From Polyangiaceae bacterium (lineage in GTDB: Bacteria; Myxococcota_A; Polyangia; Polyangiales; Polyangiaceae): DNA of 64,000 nt. The stretch lies in assembly GCA_016715885.1 (NCBI GenBank), contig JADJXL010000015.1, positions 496,001 through 560,000 on the forward strand, written 5' to 3'. The translations under genes were made by a program, and so were the position numbers. The notes under the pieces are model-generated. The model did not search any database and was not told the DNA's origin. It saw only the letters and a program-made list of their open reading frames with translations. Below are positions 33,614-44,875 of the stretch, piece after piece (position 1 is the first letter of the stretch; every line of letters starts with the position of its first letter).

Positions 33614-34288
33614 ATGCTTGCCACGAAAGACAGCACCAGCAACACCATGCTCCGCGCGCTTGCCCGAACGCGCAATGCGCTCGATGCCGCCAGTGAGCTC
33701 GATGTCGACCGATCGAACGCCGATCGGGACTTCTTCGCGACGGAAAAGGCGCTCATCGATGCGCACTTCGAAAAGGTCGACGCCGCCGAGCGCGCCGTGT
33801 ATTTGCACGACCTGCGCGAAAAACGAAAGCATCAGGCGCGTATCGTCGTCGGCGATGCCGTGCTCGATCGAGGCGTTCGGCGCGGGAAGAAACGCGTCGC
33901 GCTCGAAACCAATGTCGAGACGGCCGACCGTGTTTTCGCCGAAGACATTTCCGAGCTCGTCGACGCTGAACGACACCTCGAACCAGGCCTCGTGCTCGAT
34001 TGCGTGGGTCGCTTGACAAAAGATGTGGATTTTAATGGCAAGAGCGACCTCGTTACCGACTTGACCGGACGTGCGCAGCGACAAGCGGATAACTTCCAAG
34101 CTCGCGAAGCGGCAGAACGCATCGAATCGAGCCTCGAAGCGGATCTCGAGCAAGCCATTTCCAAGGCCGCGGATGCATTGTATGGCCTGGAAAAACGATT
34201 GCTGGAACGATTCCCTCGCGACAAGCCGTATGTGCGTGCGTTTTTCTTGGACGTGGGGCCGAAACGAAAGAAGTCAGGCAACGAGTAA
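33614..34288 (+). CDS. Hypothetical charged helical protein, 224 aa
   Basis: I do not recognise the family. The ATG at 33614 was chosen because residues before it lie in repeat sequence; an ATG at 33572 is also in frame. The product is rich in Asp, Glu, Arg and Ala with long helices (TLRALARTRNALDAASELDVDRS, KVDAAERAVYLHDLREKRKHQ, ISKAADALYGLEKRLLERF). One beta-like middle part (RIVVGDAVLDRGVRRGKKR, ERHLEPGLVLDCVG) is present. No signal or membrane segment. It lies left of the restriction-modification gene and may belong to the same accessory segment. Confidence 0.5.
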   Translation: MLATKDSTSNTMLRALARTRNALDAASELDVDRSNADRDFFATEKALIDAHFEKVDAAERAVYLHDLREKRKHQARIVVGDAVLDRGVRRGKKRVALETNVETADRVFAEDISELVDAERHLEPGLVLDCVGRLTKDVDFNGKSDLVTDLTGRAQRQADNFQAREAAERIESSLEADLEQAISKAADALYGLEKRLLERFPRDKPYVRAFFLDVGPKRKKSGNE

Positions 34289-34530
34289 ACGACGCGCGGC
34301 ACCCATCGGTGTCGAAGCAAGGTTGGCTCACCTCGACGCCAGATTCCCTTGTATTCTCTCGCCCGTTGTGCTTGCGCTTTGCCAAAGCTTGATGCGCGCA
34401 TGCCGCGTTTCGTCGGACCTGCGGTTGCAGCACGCCGTGCCAGTTCGAAGAGAACGCTGCCAACTCTGCGGTTGACCGTAGCACGCATGTTTGCTCGGCA
34501 CTTTACTCGCCCGGCTGCGCAATATCGGTT

Positions 34531-37407
34531 ATGCTGCGTCCCATGCAAGATGTCTCTGCATTGATGACGGCTTTCGTGTCCTATGTCCGCACACTGAAGG
34601 GTGACGAGAAAGGCGAAGCACAAGTCTTTTGCGACCGTCTCTTTCGCGCATTTGGACACGAAGGATACAAGGAAGCTGGCGCAACACTCGAAGAGCGGGT
34701 GAAGCTTGCGGATGGCCGCACCAAGTTTGCCGATCTGCGGTGGGGCAAACGAGTGCTCATCGAGATGAAAAAGCGGGGTGAGCGACTCGGTAGCCCGCGG
34801 GTGTACAACCAAGTATACGAATATTGGCAGCGCTTGGTTCCGAACAAGCCACAATACGTCGTCCTCTGCAATTTTGATGATCTTTGGATTTACGAATTTG
34901 ATGAGCAGCTTGATGAGCCGATGGATCGCATCAAGTTGACCGACCTTCCGAGTCGATGGCCGGCGCTCAATTTTCTCCTGCTACAGCCCAAGAAGCCGCT
35001 TTTCGAGAACAACCGAAAAGAAGTCAGCGACGCGACGGCAAGCAAGCTTGGCGAAGTTTTCCGCGCAATGGTTGCGCGCGGTGAAACGCCGGAGCGGGCT
35101 CAGCGCTTTACGCTCCAATGCATCGTCGCGATGTTTGCGGAAGATACGGATCTGCTTCCGCGCGGACTATTCACCGAGCTCGTCAACGATTGCTTGCATG
35201 GCCAGAGCTCGTACGATTTGCTGGGTGGGCTCTTTCGGCAGATGAACACGGACCGACCTGCTCGCGGGGGGCGATACAAGAACGTTCGTTATTTCAATGG
35301 TGGACTGTTCGGCACGATCGATCCAATCGACCTGACGCCGCATGAATTGTCTCTGCTCGCTCGTGCTACGGACGAGAATTGGTCGCGGATTCATCCCGGC
35401 ATCTTTGGTACACTTTTTCAGGCAACGATGGATGAGGATGAAAGGCACGAGCGGGGGGCCCATTATACGCCCGAGGTTGCAATTTTCGAGCATGTCGTGC
35501 GTCCGAGTTTGATACAGCCGTGGCGTTCGCGCATTCGTGAGGCATCGACATTGAAAGAACTACTCGCATTGCGCGATGGACTTACCAAGGTTCGAGTGCT
35601 CGATCCAGCATGCGGTAGCGGCAACTTTCTTTATGTTGCGTATCGAGAATTGAAGCGTTTGGAGCTCGAGCTGTTGGAGAAAGTCCACGAGCGGTTCTCT
35701 GCCAAAACGCGACTCGAAGTTGGAGCGAAGGCATCGATTCAATCGCGACAGTTTTTCGGCATCGACACGGATCGTTTCGCGGTCGAGCTTGCAAAAGTCA
35801 CGCTGATGCTCGGTAAAAAACTGGCGCTCGACGAAGCGCACCATGCACTCGAGATGGCCCAAGTTGAGCTCGGGCTCGATATCGATCAGCCACTTCCGCT
35901 CGAGAATCTCGACGACAACGTACGTTGTGACGATGCGCTGTTCTGCGCCTGGCCCAAAGCTGATGTGATCATCGGAAATCCACCGTTTCAATCGAAGAAC
36001 AAGATGCAGCAAGAACTTGGTGCTCATTATGTACAGCGCGTTCGCAGTCGCTATCCTGACGTACCAGGTCGAGCAGATTACTGCGTGTACTGGTTTCGCC
36101 GGGCGCATGACGAACTTGCCCCTGGAGCTTGTGCTGGGCTCGTCGGTACCAATACGATTCGACAAAATTATTCACGAGAAGGCGGCCTCGACCATATCGT
36201 TGCAAACGGTGGAACGATTACGGAAGCAGTGTCGACCATGGTATGGCCTGGAGAAGCGGTCGTTCATGTATCTGTCGTCAATTGGACGAAGGGCCTGGTC
36301 GAGGGACCGAAGAAGCTTTCATGGCAGGAAGGCGACGATCACGACAGTCCGTGGAAGGAGGTTCTGCTCGATAGAATCCCGGCGTCTCTATCACCACTCG
36401 TGGACGTGACGGGCGCAAAAGTTTTGCGTGCAAATGCGGAATCGGGCACGTGTTATCAGGGGCAAACTCACGGACACGAGGGATTTCTGCTATCACCCGA
36501 TGAAGCACGCGCTTTTCGAGCAGACAAAACATTGCGAAAAGTCATCCATCCTTACCTCACGGGAGACGATCTAGTGGGACGGTATGGTTCGGAGCCCAGT
36601 CGCTGGGTGATCGACCTCAACCATTGCGAGACGATTATCGATGCGCGACAATACAGAGCGGTTTTCGAGCGCCTGAAGCGCGTCGTACTGCCAGACATCG
36701 AAGCGGCTGCAGCATCCGAGCGTGAGGAAACAGGAAGAGCAAAGGGGCCACGCCAGGCGCACGCGCAACGCTGGTGGCGGCATTGGCGAGGGCGGGGCGA
36801 AATGCTAGCCAAACTCGAGGGCATTACGCGCTGGATTGCATGTTCGCGGGTCACGAAACGGCCCATTTTCGAATTCGTATCGAGTCGCATTCATCCCAAC
36901 GATGCGCTCATGGTGTTCCCGTTCGAGGATGACTACTCTTTCGGTATTCTTCAATCCGGCATTCATTGGGAATGGTTCAAGGCACGCTGTTCGACTCTGA
37001 AAGGCGATTGGCGCTACACGTCGAATACGGTTTACGACAGTTTTCCTTGGCCCCAATCACCAAGCGAAAAACAATGTGCCGCAGTAGCAAGTGCCGGAGT
37101 CGCCCTCCGCGCACTACGTCGCGAAATCGCTGCCAAGCACGAAATGAGCTTGCGCGCAATGTATGCATCCATGGAGGACCTGGGCAAGCATCCACTGAAG
37201 GAGGCACATTCCGTGCTCGATGCTGCTGTGCGCGCCGCATATGGTATTGGGCCACGCAAGAGTACACTTGTGTACTTACTCGAATTGAATCGTGATTGTG
37301 CGATGAAAGAAGCCAAAGGGCATGCGATCATGGCGCCGGGCTTGCCCGCAGGGATCTCACCGAAAAAGTTTGTCAACCAGGACGCCATCGAGGCGCCAAG
37401 ACTGTAG
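34531..37407 (+). CDS. MmeI-like single-chain restriction-modification enzyme (type IIG/IIL)
   Basis: One 958-aa chain appears to hold nuclease, adenine methyltransferase and target recognition. Near the N-terminus Asp68-x9-Glu78-x-Lys80 (FADLRWGKRVLIEMKKR) fits the PD-(D/E)xK nuclease. A helical spacer (about 150-330) is followed by the methyltransferase: motif I LDPACGSGNF at about 358 and catalytic motif IV IGNPPF at about 483, typical of N6-adenine enzymes. The later part (ATGTCYQGQTHGHEGFLL-like region, YLTGDDLVGRYG, WRYTSNTVYDSFPWP) corresponds to target recognition. The family cuts at a fixed distance from its site and methylates one strand for protection. No separate subunits are visible nearby. 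Codon use looks more AT-ending than in neighbours, suggesting transfer. The ATG at 34543 is an alternative start. Confidence 0.85.
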   Translation: MLRPMQDVSALMTAFVSYVRTLKGDEKGEAQVFCDRLFRAFGHEGYKEAGATLEERVKLADGRTKFADLRWGKRVLIEMKKRGERLGSPRVYNQVYEYWQRLVPNKPQYVVLCNFDDLWIYEFDEQLDEPMDRIKLTDLPSRWPALNFLLLQPKKPLFENNRKEVSDATASKLGEVFRAMVARGETPERAQRFTLQCIVAMFAEDTDLLPRGLFTELVNDCLHGQSSYDLLGGLFRQMNTDRPARGGRYKNVRYFNGGLFGTIDPIDLTPHELSLLARATDENWSRIHPGIFGTLFQATMDEDERHERGAHYTPEVAIFEHVVRPSLIQPWRSRIREASTLKELLALRDGLTKVRVLDPACGSGNFLYVAYRELKRLELELLEKVHERFSAKTRLEVGAKASIQSRQFFGIDTDRFAVELAKVTLMLGKKLALDEAHHALEMAQVELGLDIDQPLPLENLDDNVRCDDALFCAWPKADVIIGNPPFQSKNKMQQELGAHYVQRVRSRYPDVPGRADYCVYWFRRAHDELAPGACAGLVGTNTIRQNYSREGGLDHIVANGGTITEAVSTMVWPGEAVVHVSVVNWTKGLVEGPKKLSWQEGDDHDSPWKEVLLDRIPASLSPLVDVTGAKVLRANAESGTCYQGQTHGHEGFLLSPDEARAFRADKTLRKVIHPYLTGDDLVGRYGSEPSRWVIDLNHCETIIDARQYRAVFERLKRVVLPDIEAAAASEREETGRAKGPRQAHAQRWWRHWRGRGEMLAKLEGITRWIACSRVTKRPIFEFVSSRIHPNDALMVFPFEDDYSFGILQSGIHWEWFKARCSTLKGDWRYTSNTVYDSFPWPQSPSEKQCAAVASAGVALRALRREIAAKHEMSLRAMYASMEDLGKHPLKEAHSVLDAAVRAAYGIGPRKSTLVYLLELNRDCAMKEAKGHAIMAPGLPAGISPKKFVNQDAIEAPRL

Positions 37408-37518
37408 CGAGGCGACTCGGGGTAGGTTGGGTGATGACGTAGCTACCTACCCTCCAGGTGGTCCAATGCGCTGCCAAAGCAGTGTGCCGGCGACGAGTGT
37501 GTCGACGAAGCGGATTGA

Positions 37519-38073
37519 TCAACCTCCCGGAGTACCGACCTCCTCTTCCCAGCTTGAAATCAGTCGAAGCAGGCCATTCGAAGGATGACTTGACTTGACC
37601 TTGTTGAAGTACCAGCCGACTCTCTCGCGAAGGCTGGGGTCCACCCTGCAACAGAGGCCAATCAAGTCCACACAGAATGCTCTCTCGTCGGAGTTGACGC
37701 TTCGCTCGAGGATGTCCATGTAAATGGGCAGCCCACGAGCGATTTCGACGAGGCATCGTTGTACGATATCGGAATTACTTGCCTCGACAATCGCGGCTTC
37801 GCCGGCCCCAATCTGAACCAGCAGCTCCAAAATGTGAGGCCGCGCTATGGCCGTGCTTCTCAACAGACTGACGAGAAGGCAGCGTACGGTGGGAAGAGCT
37901 GCCGGATAGACAGCTCCCTGAACGACCACCGTATTATCGATTTTCCAGTAGGCTGCAAGTGCAACCTCGTTCGTTGTCGCCGACTCAAGAGCCTTTATGG
38001 CACTCGGGACGCCCGAAGCTCCCCCGTCGGCTTCGAGGCGCGACCAGTCGTAGCACTCCAGTTCCCAGCTCAT
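37519..38073 (-). CDS. Probable immunity protein for the RHS toxin, 184 aa
   Basis: It starts 10 bp after the RHS stop codon, with AAGGTGAATGAC before the ATG, and on the same strand; this is the standard place for the immunity gene of a polymorphic toxin. The protein is all-helical with HEAT/armadillo-like pairs (VRCLLVSLLRSTAIARPHILELLVQIG, SDIVQRCLVEIARGLPIYMDILE, RAFCVDLIGLCCRV) and an acidic end (SSWEEEVG). No signal peptide, so it would act in the cytoplasm, neutralising toxin delivered by siblings. HEAT-like scaffolds are used by several known immunity proteins. The assignment rests on position and shape, not on a recognised family. Confidence 0.7.
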   Translation of the reverse strand: MSWELECYDWSRLEADGGASGVPSAIKALESATTNEVALAAYWKIDNTVVVQGAVYPAALPTVRCLLVSLLRSTAIARPHILELLVQIGAGEAAIVEASNSDIVQRCLVEIARGLPIYMDILERSVNSDERAFCVDLIGLCCRVDPSLRERVGWYFNKVKSSHPSNGLLRLISSWEEEVGTPGG

Positions 38074-38083
38074 GTCATTCACC

Positions 38084-41000
38084 TTAATCGCCTTTGAATT
38101 GAGTGCCCGAAGGGAATGGTTCACGACCATACTGAGTTTCGCAATTTTGACAGACTGGAACCTGTTTGAATGGTGGCCCGTCTGGTCGAGGTCGAACCGC
38201 TTCGGTAAACTTCACTTTGCTCGCATCGCCGCCGAGTTGTTGCACAACTTTTCCTTCTGCACAGCCACCACCAGAGCAACCGACAGCAATCTGACGCGTT
38301 TCGATATGATAACCAGCGGTCACCGTTGCGGGGCGTGCTGGTGGCCGAAGTCCACCGACCTCAGCAGCCTTGGCATCGCGAGCCGCCCGAGCGGCATTGA
38401 GCGCGGCAGCGTCATCCGGCGGCCCCCTCGTCGTCTTCCCACCCTTTCCCGCGCCCGTTTGTCCGCCTATGACTTTTCCGATGACGACGCCCACAATGAC
38501 CGTCACGCCTATCGCGGTTGATTGCCGTGTGACGCTGTACGTGTCGCCGTCGTCGTTTGCAAGTGACACGTTGGCGAATGCAATCAGCGGATTGACGACA
38601 TTGAATGCATCGACCGCATCGCCCTTGTCGTATGCGTCGTACATGCGCTCGATTGTCGGCAATGGCGTCGACGTCCAATCGTCCCACAAACCGCGCGCCG
38701 CATCGCCAACGCCATCCCATACGGCATCGCCAACGCTTCCTTTTTCGACCACCGTTGCACCCTGCGGCGGTGCTGCTGCGCCATTTCCCGTCGTTCCTAC
38801 ATCGGTTGTCGCCGCTTGAGCGCCCACGTCAGCCGCATGTGGCGGTGGCGTAGGTCGCGGCGTCGGTGGCGGCAATGGGTCGAACGTGATGTGAATGCCG
38901 AGCTGTCCGGGCGTTTCTTCGACGCGCCACAACCGCCGCGCTTCTTCCTCAGTAAACCCACTTGGATCCACGAATGCAAGCGGATTGTTGCGCACGTATG
39001 CATACGCTCCCAAGCTTTGCCCATTGTACACGTTCGCAATGATCGGGTCCGTCGTCGTGAATCGCCCAATGCGTGGGTCGTAGACTCGTCCCTTCATGTT
39101 GACGAGGCCATATTCGTCAGCTTCTTCGTGCCCCGTAAATCCTTTTTTCGTTTTGCTCGTGAATGCTATCGCCGAACCGCCCCATTCTGGATTCCTGCGC
39201 GCGCCGAATGCATCGTAGCTGCGCCGCTCATCGATGGTGCCATTCTCCTTCGTGGTCGTCTCGATCGACCCAACGTGATCGACATGCAGGTAGCGCGTCC
39301 CCGGTTCTTGGCCATCACGCGTCACAATGGCAACCACTCGCTCGGGTGAATGCACGTGGTAACGATGCTCGATGCCGCTGGTGGTTTTCACCTGCTCGTA
39401 AAGGTCGTCGAAGTAAATGGTCTCCGTGGTCGACGTCGTTTTGCGGATTCGTTGCTGATCACCGTCGTATCCAAACGTCGTCACCTTCGCGCCTTGCGTA
39501 ATCGTCTTCGGCAAGTCGAACGGCGTATAAGTGATGATGACGCCTCCTGGCCGCGTAATTTGATTGCCGACCGCATCATGGTAGAAGCTATCGCCTGCCG
39601 CATTCGTAACGGCATGCGGATGCGTGGGATCGGTATACGACAAGATGCCCACGTCGCTCTTTGATACGATGTTTCCATTGGGCGCATAGCCGTACGACGT
39701 GTCGCACGGTGCATTCGGATTCTCGACGAGCCCAAAGTACGCACACGTGAGCCGATTCAATGCGTCATAACGAAAACGCTCCGTTTTGTTGACCGGTTGT
39801 CGTGCATCCGTGCGGCTCTTCAAATTGAGTCGCTCGTCCCAGTCGTACGACAATTGCTGAATGGTCGCTGCACCCTTCGTCGTGGTGATGCTCTTCAGGG
39901 CGCCTTTCTCATGGTCGTATCCACGAGCCGTCGTCACGCCATTACCAAACATCTCACCCTTGTACCGGCCTGCTTGGTCGACGTCCGTCAATTGCCAATA
40001 CGCATCGTTCGTATACGTATCGCGCACGCCAATGCGATGACCGTGGTTGTCATGCTCGTACGTTACACCGAACGGCAGTTCGCCGAGTGGCTGCGGGTAG
40101 TCCACCGACGCGACACGACCCATGTCATCGTACGTCATTCGCGCCGTAAACGACTCTCCCGCAACGGAGAGCGTCGTCCCTTCGAGCTGCCCTCGCTGCG
40201 AATACGCATACGTCTTGATTCCGTCGGGACTTTCGAGCATGTGCAACCGGCCAATTCCATTCGGCGCTGTATCCCACGTCCACGTCGTCGTCAAGCTCTT
40301 TCCCGCGTGCGTATCCGTGCGCGTTTTCACGCGCCCGAGTGCGTCCACGCCAAACGCGATCACGCGCCCGAGCGCATCCGTCGATGCAAGCACGTCACCG
40401 AATCCATCGTTGACGAACATCGTCGTGCCGCGATCTGGCTCTTCCAATTGCCGCACACGCCCGAATGCATCGCGCGTCCATTTGTTACGGCCCCGCCAGG
40501 ATCGGTCACCGTGCGAAGCGCATCGAATGGGCCATAGGCATATTTCGTTTTGCCATTCGCTGCATCCGTGATTGTTACGGGTCGACCCAATGCATCGAGC
40601 TCGGTCAATGTATGCTTCAACAGCGGATCGGTCATCTCGATGAAGAAACCATCATACGAGGTCGTGGTTGTTGCGTTCCACGGTGTGGTGTGCCGAATCT
40701 CGCGCCCCAACGTATCGAATTCGTATTCGTCGAAGACGAGCTGCGCATCGGGCGTACCTTCCGCAGTCGGCACAGACCCTCTGGCAACGTTTCCACTCAG
40801 CGGATCGTATTCGATGAGCTGCATCAACCGAGGCGTATTCGGCTTTGGCGCGGGGCCGTGCGTATACGTGCGCATGGGCCGCCCCAGACTATCGAACACC
40901 GTTTCATCGTCCGAACCACCCGCCGTCGTCGTGCGCTCCTTCAATCGCCATTGACCATCGATCCGCTCGCGCGTGCGCGTGATCGTCGTTTGCGATCCGT

Positions 41001-44000
41001 CGGGGCGTTTCTCGTTCTCCAACCTTCCGAGGCTGTCGTATTGCCACTCGGTCGCCAATTGATTCGGATCCGTCTCCTTTCTCAGCACACCCAGAGCGGG
41101 ATCGTATTCGACGAGCGTCTCGTGCGCCAATCCATTGATGTGCTTGACCGGGAACACGCCTTCGTCATCGTAAACGGTCATTGATTCGCGTCGATGACCG
41201 AATGCATCGTCTGCCTTTACGCTCGTGACGTTGCCGAATTTGTCGCGCTCGTACACTACAGTCAGCTTCGTATCGTCGATGTTATCGCTGCTTGACGTGG
41301 ACTCCGTTTCCACTTCGCCGAATGCATTCGTTGTGCGTTGGGTGGTCCGGCATTGCGTCAAGCCCGCAGCCGAGCTGCATTCCTCTTGCCATTGCGGCTG
41401 CCCGAGTATCCACCTGCCGACGTCATTCTTGACGGTGCGCGTGATATGCGTCGTCAGGTCGACGCCCACTGTGGATACGTCAACCTCGAGCACGTTGCCG
41501 AATTCGTCGAAGGCCGCTACATCCACCATCGTATCGCGCAGCATCGTCGCGTTTTCATTGGCGGCCACGCCCGCAGCATATTCTTCGAGCGAACCTGCTC
41601 CAGAAAAAGCGCCTTGCATGCGGCGCGTGTGGCGTTTCGTGGGCAGCGCGAAATACGTTTTGCCGTTATTCGTGGGCACATCTTCAAGCGTAATGTCGAC
41701 AAATGAAAGCTCGACGCGGCTCGGATTCGGCTCGCTCGGCAACGCTGGAGCCCATCGCCATTGTGATTTCACCTGCCCCGCAAACGGATATACCTTGCGC
41801 TGGCCGATAGCAACAAACGTTTCGTTGTCGTAAAATGTCGCCGTCGTCGCGCCAGTGTCCAGGTCCGTCAGGATGCGCGCGCCGAATCCAAGGAAGCCAT
41901 ACCCTCGACGATCGTATCGACCATCGCGATAACGCAAGCCAAATCGACGCTGCCCACCTTGTCCGTCGTTGAGTGCATAGTCGCGCACGACACGCTTGGA
42001 GCCCACCGCGCAATGACGCGGGTATGCGCAGTCATTCGCCGCGTTGGCACGTGACAAATACAGATACGACTCCTTCTTCGGATCGTTCGCCTGCGCGCCG
42101 TTCGTCTTCCATTCGTCCGTCAAGTGCCCATACTTGATGGACACATTCGGAATGAAGCCCGGATCCTCGGCGTCATGCTCGTTCATGCCATCAGAAAACC
42201 CCACGAGCACATCCGGGTCGGCTGCACGATTCTTGAAAACGTGGAGCTCGTTGCCCAGAAATATCGCCACATCCGGCGCGCCGTCGCCATTTACATCGGC
42301 AATGCGTGGACCTCGCGGGTCCGCCAGCGTAATCGCATCGCCGAGCACCGGCTCGAATGGAATGCCCGCGTCGATGCGCTCAAAGGTGAACCCATTCGAT
42401 CCGCGCGTTGCACGGAGAATCACCCAGCGCGGAATGTCGGGGCTGATGGCATCGACGAGCGGCATCAAGAGATCGCCTTGCCCATCCTGATCGAAATCGG
42501 CGACAGCCGCCAAATGGAAGTAGGTGGTCTGCGGAATGAGCCCATCCCATTCCAGAGTATTTGCCGCCTTGTCCGCAAAACCTTTGCCCGTGTTGATCCA
42601 CGTCCACAGTCGTCCCGGAAGGATCGCCGGACGTTATGGCATCGGGCAACGCATCTCCATTGACGTCAACGAACAACGTGCGACCACCATTCGGAGGTAT
42701 GCGCAAACTCGTATCGTGCGATTCCCACGTCCCATCACTGTTACGGCGAAACACGTAATAGTTCGGTGCTCGTTGAAATGCCACACCGCCTTGTTCAATC
42801 ATTCCGGGGATGACCAAATCCACGGTCCCGCTTCTGTCGATATCGACCGTGTGCATTTCGAGGTTGCACGGGTATCCATTCAGCTCGTCGATTGCCGTGC
42901 CGATTTGTGCAAACCCACCAGGGCGCCATGCGTGCACATTCCACACGGATTGAGGCGCGTTATTCCCATGATCCGTGCATTGAATCAGATCCGATACGCC
43001 GTCGCCGTCGACATCGGCCAAATGCACCGCTCCTGAAGCGCCACGCAATTGCTTTGGCGCAGGACCCAATGGAAACGGTCTTTGAATGCCCGTGTCGACT
43101 TCTTCGAATGTGTCGGTCGATTTCGATAACAAGACGATGTGGTTGTTCCGATTGCCGTACACATCGTGCAAAAGGACATCCGCTTTCCCATCGCCATTGT
43201 AATCGATCGCCGTGCCGAGCTCCGGTTGAAGGATTCCCGGATCAACTGGCTCCGTGGGATCCTGCTGGAACGACCATTCCTGCAAAAAGGCAACCTTGGG
43301 CGCCCCAAATCCGCTTCCATGATTGCGCGCGATTCGCCATTCCGTGATCGGATTCGTCGGCGTCGACAGCGTCGTTGTATCGGGCACGAGAAAATCGCCA
43401 ATCCCATCGCCCGTGAAATCAGCCAGCATATAACTCGCGCGCCGCGACAGCGGCACCGCTATCGTCGTCGCAACCTCCTCGAACCCCGTTTCAACCTTCG
43501 CATATTGAAACCTCGTCGGCGGTTTGCACGCTCCATTCGCACCGCATTCTTCGACCGACGTAAGCAGCGTCCGACCCGTCGTTTCGCTTTGCTCATACTC
43601 GAAAGCATATCGACGCACCAGCTCGTCGTTCAGCAGCATCTGCGCTTCCTCGAGCTGTAGCGATTGCTGAAACTCCATTCCGCCCGAATACACCGAGCGT
43701 GCGTCTTCCTTGGCGGCATACACGAGCGCAACTGCACGTGTCGGCTCCATGCCGTCAAATGAGGTGTAGCGTATTTCGTCGAGCGCATACTCCGCGGTGT
43801 AGCCGTCTGCTTCTGCAAAGCAATACCCGTACGTCATTGCATTCCCGCGAGCATCGCGCATTTCATTCGCGAGCCACGCACGCACGGCGCCCCGAGCGCA
43901 CGCGGCCGGCTTCCTTTGGTTTTGCCATACTCGACGACATGCCCCGATGGCAAAAACGCCTCGAAATAACGCGAGCCCTCCTCGGTTTGATGGCCAATGA

Positions 44001-44526
44001 CTTTGACGTGCGTATCAGGCCACGTGCGGTATTCGATGGCATTTGCACGTTGCGAAACGACGACGAGCCGCTTGCCATCCATGCACAACGCATCATCCGT
44101 GTCGTATTGCACCGCGCGAACTTCGCTGTCGATGGCCATCGTCTTCGGACAGCGCGTAATTGCGCTGGCGCCCGAGAAGGAAAAACCGGCACCCAATATG
44201 CCGTCGACCCCCGAACCGCTATACGTGAGGTTTAGGTCCGGCTCGATACCTGCTCGGCCGGGCACCGAAACCAGCGGCAGCGATAACGTTGCGTCACCTG
44301 TGTCGCTCACGTTGAACGATACCGGTATCGCTCCAGGTACGGTCGTTTTCGACACGAGCGGCGCAGCTACCGGCAGCGATGCATGCTGTGGGATACAGGC
44401 ATGGATTCGGGGATTCGCAGGTCGACTGAGCGCGTCGCACGAGCACCCCGCATGCGTGGCGAGACACGCCAAAAGAAATGAAAGCAGCATCCAAGACGCA
44501 GAAAAGCCATTGGTGCGAGAATTCAT
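38084..44526 (-). CDS. RHS/SpvB lipoprotein with C-terminal candidate deaminase toxin (three homopolymer frameshifts)
   Basis: Four overlapping frames (44526-43834, 43885-42380, 42513-40360, 40456-38084) join into one ~2147-aa protein. This needs +1 base in the C run at 43890-43893, -1 in 42614-42616 and +1 in 40481-40483. Order: signal peptide with lipobox THAGC; SpvB domain (VPGAIPVSFNVSDTGDATLSLPL, YSGSGVDGILGAGFS); FG-GAP/VCBS repeats (DFTGDGIGDFLV, DYNGDGKADVLL, DVDGDGVSDLIQ); many YD/RHS repeats; and the conserved shell end AYAYVRNNPLAFVDPSGF near 38960. The variable tail ends in a hydrophobic stretch and a ~80-residue domain with GCAEGKVV and PVCQNCE. These Cys-Ala-Glu and CxxC motifs (codons at 38263-38257 and 38152-38141) fit a zinc-dependent nucleotide/nucleic-acid deaminase. 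The shell would encapsulate and deliver this toxin. Confidence 0.8.
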
Positions 44527-44875
44527 GCAGACACGTCCCCCGGAGCAAGAGAAGCTCGCCCCTTGATGAACGAACGCTCATTGCACATGCATGGTTGTAA
44601 TATGCTGGCCGGACAACCGACCCGCAGCCATCACTACACCACGCGAAAATGAGCTTCAAGGTCGGTGCCGCGACGGTCGGACGGGAAATGTCCGATGTAG
44701 GAACCTACCGACCCCAAAGGGATCTCACACTGCCAGCATGCTCGACCGCCACGCCGCATGCGCCACGGGCATCTTCGACGTTGCAACAAACACCCTCGAG
44801 GGTTGCATCAAGGCCGCTCGTTGGGCGACCTGATGGCAACAACCAGGCACCCCGTGTCGCCTTGACCGTTTGCAG
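44527..44875. other. 349-bp intergenic region upstream of the RHS gene
   Basis: This lies between the RHS start and the end of rarA, and must contain the RHS promoter. It includes the right-hand copy of the family B direct repeat (44711-44781). I see no gene; the open frames crossing it have no start signal and are interrupted by repeat sequence. Confidence 0.5.
44711..44781 (+). repeat. Degenerate direct repeat, right copy (family B)
   Basis: It matches 33490-33560 at 58 of 71 ungapped positions and in the same orientation. It lies 185 bp upstream of the RHS start codon and 95 bp from the rarA stop, at the border between accessory and housekeeping genes. Confidence 0.7.

Noticed and set aside
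38084..44526. Four separate RHS-type genes
   Set aside because: Frames overlap, each joins at a one-base homopolymer change and together they give the standard order SpvB, FG-GAP, RHS, toxin.
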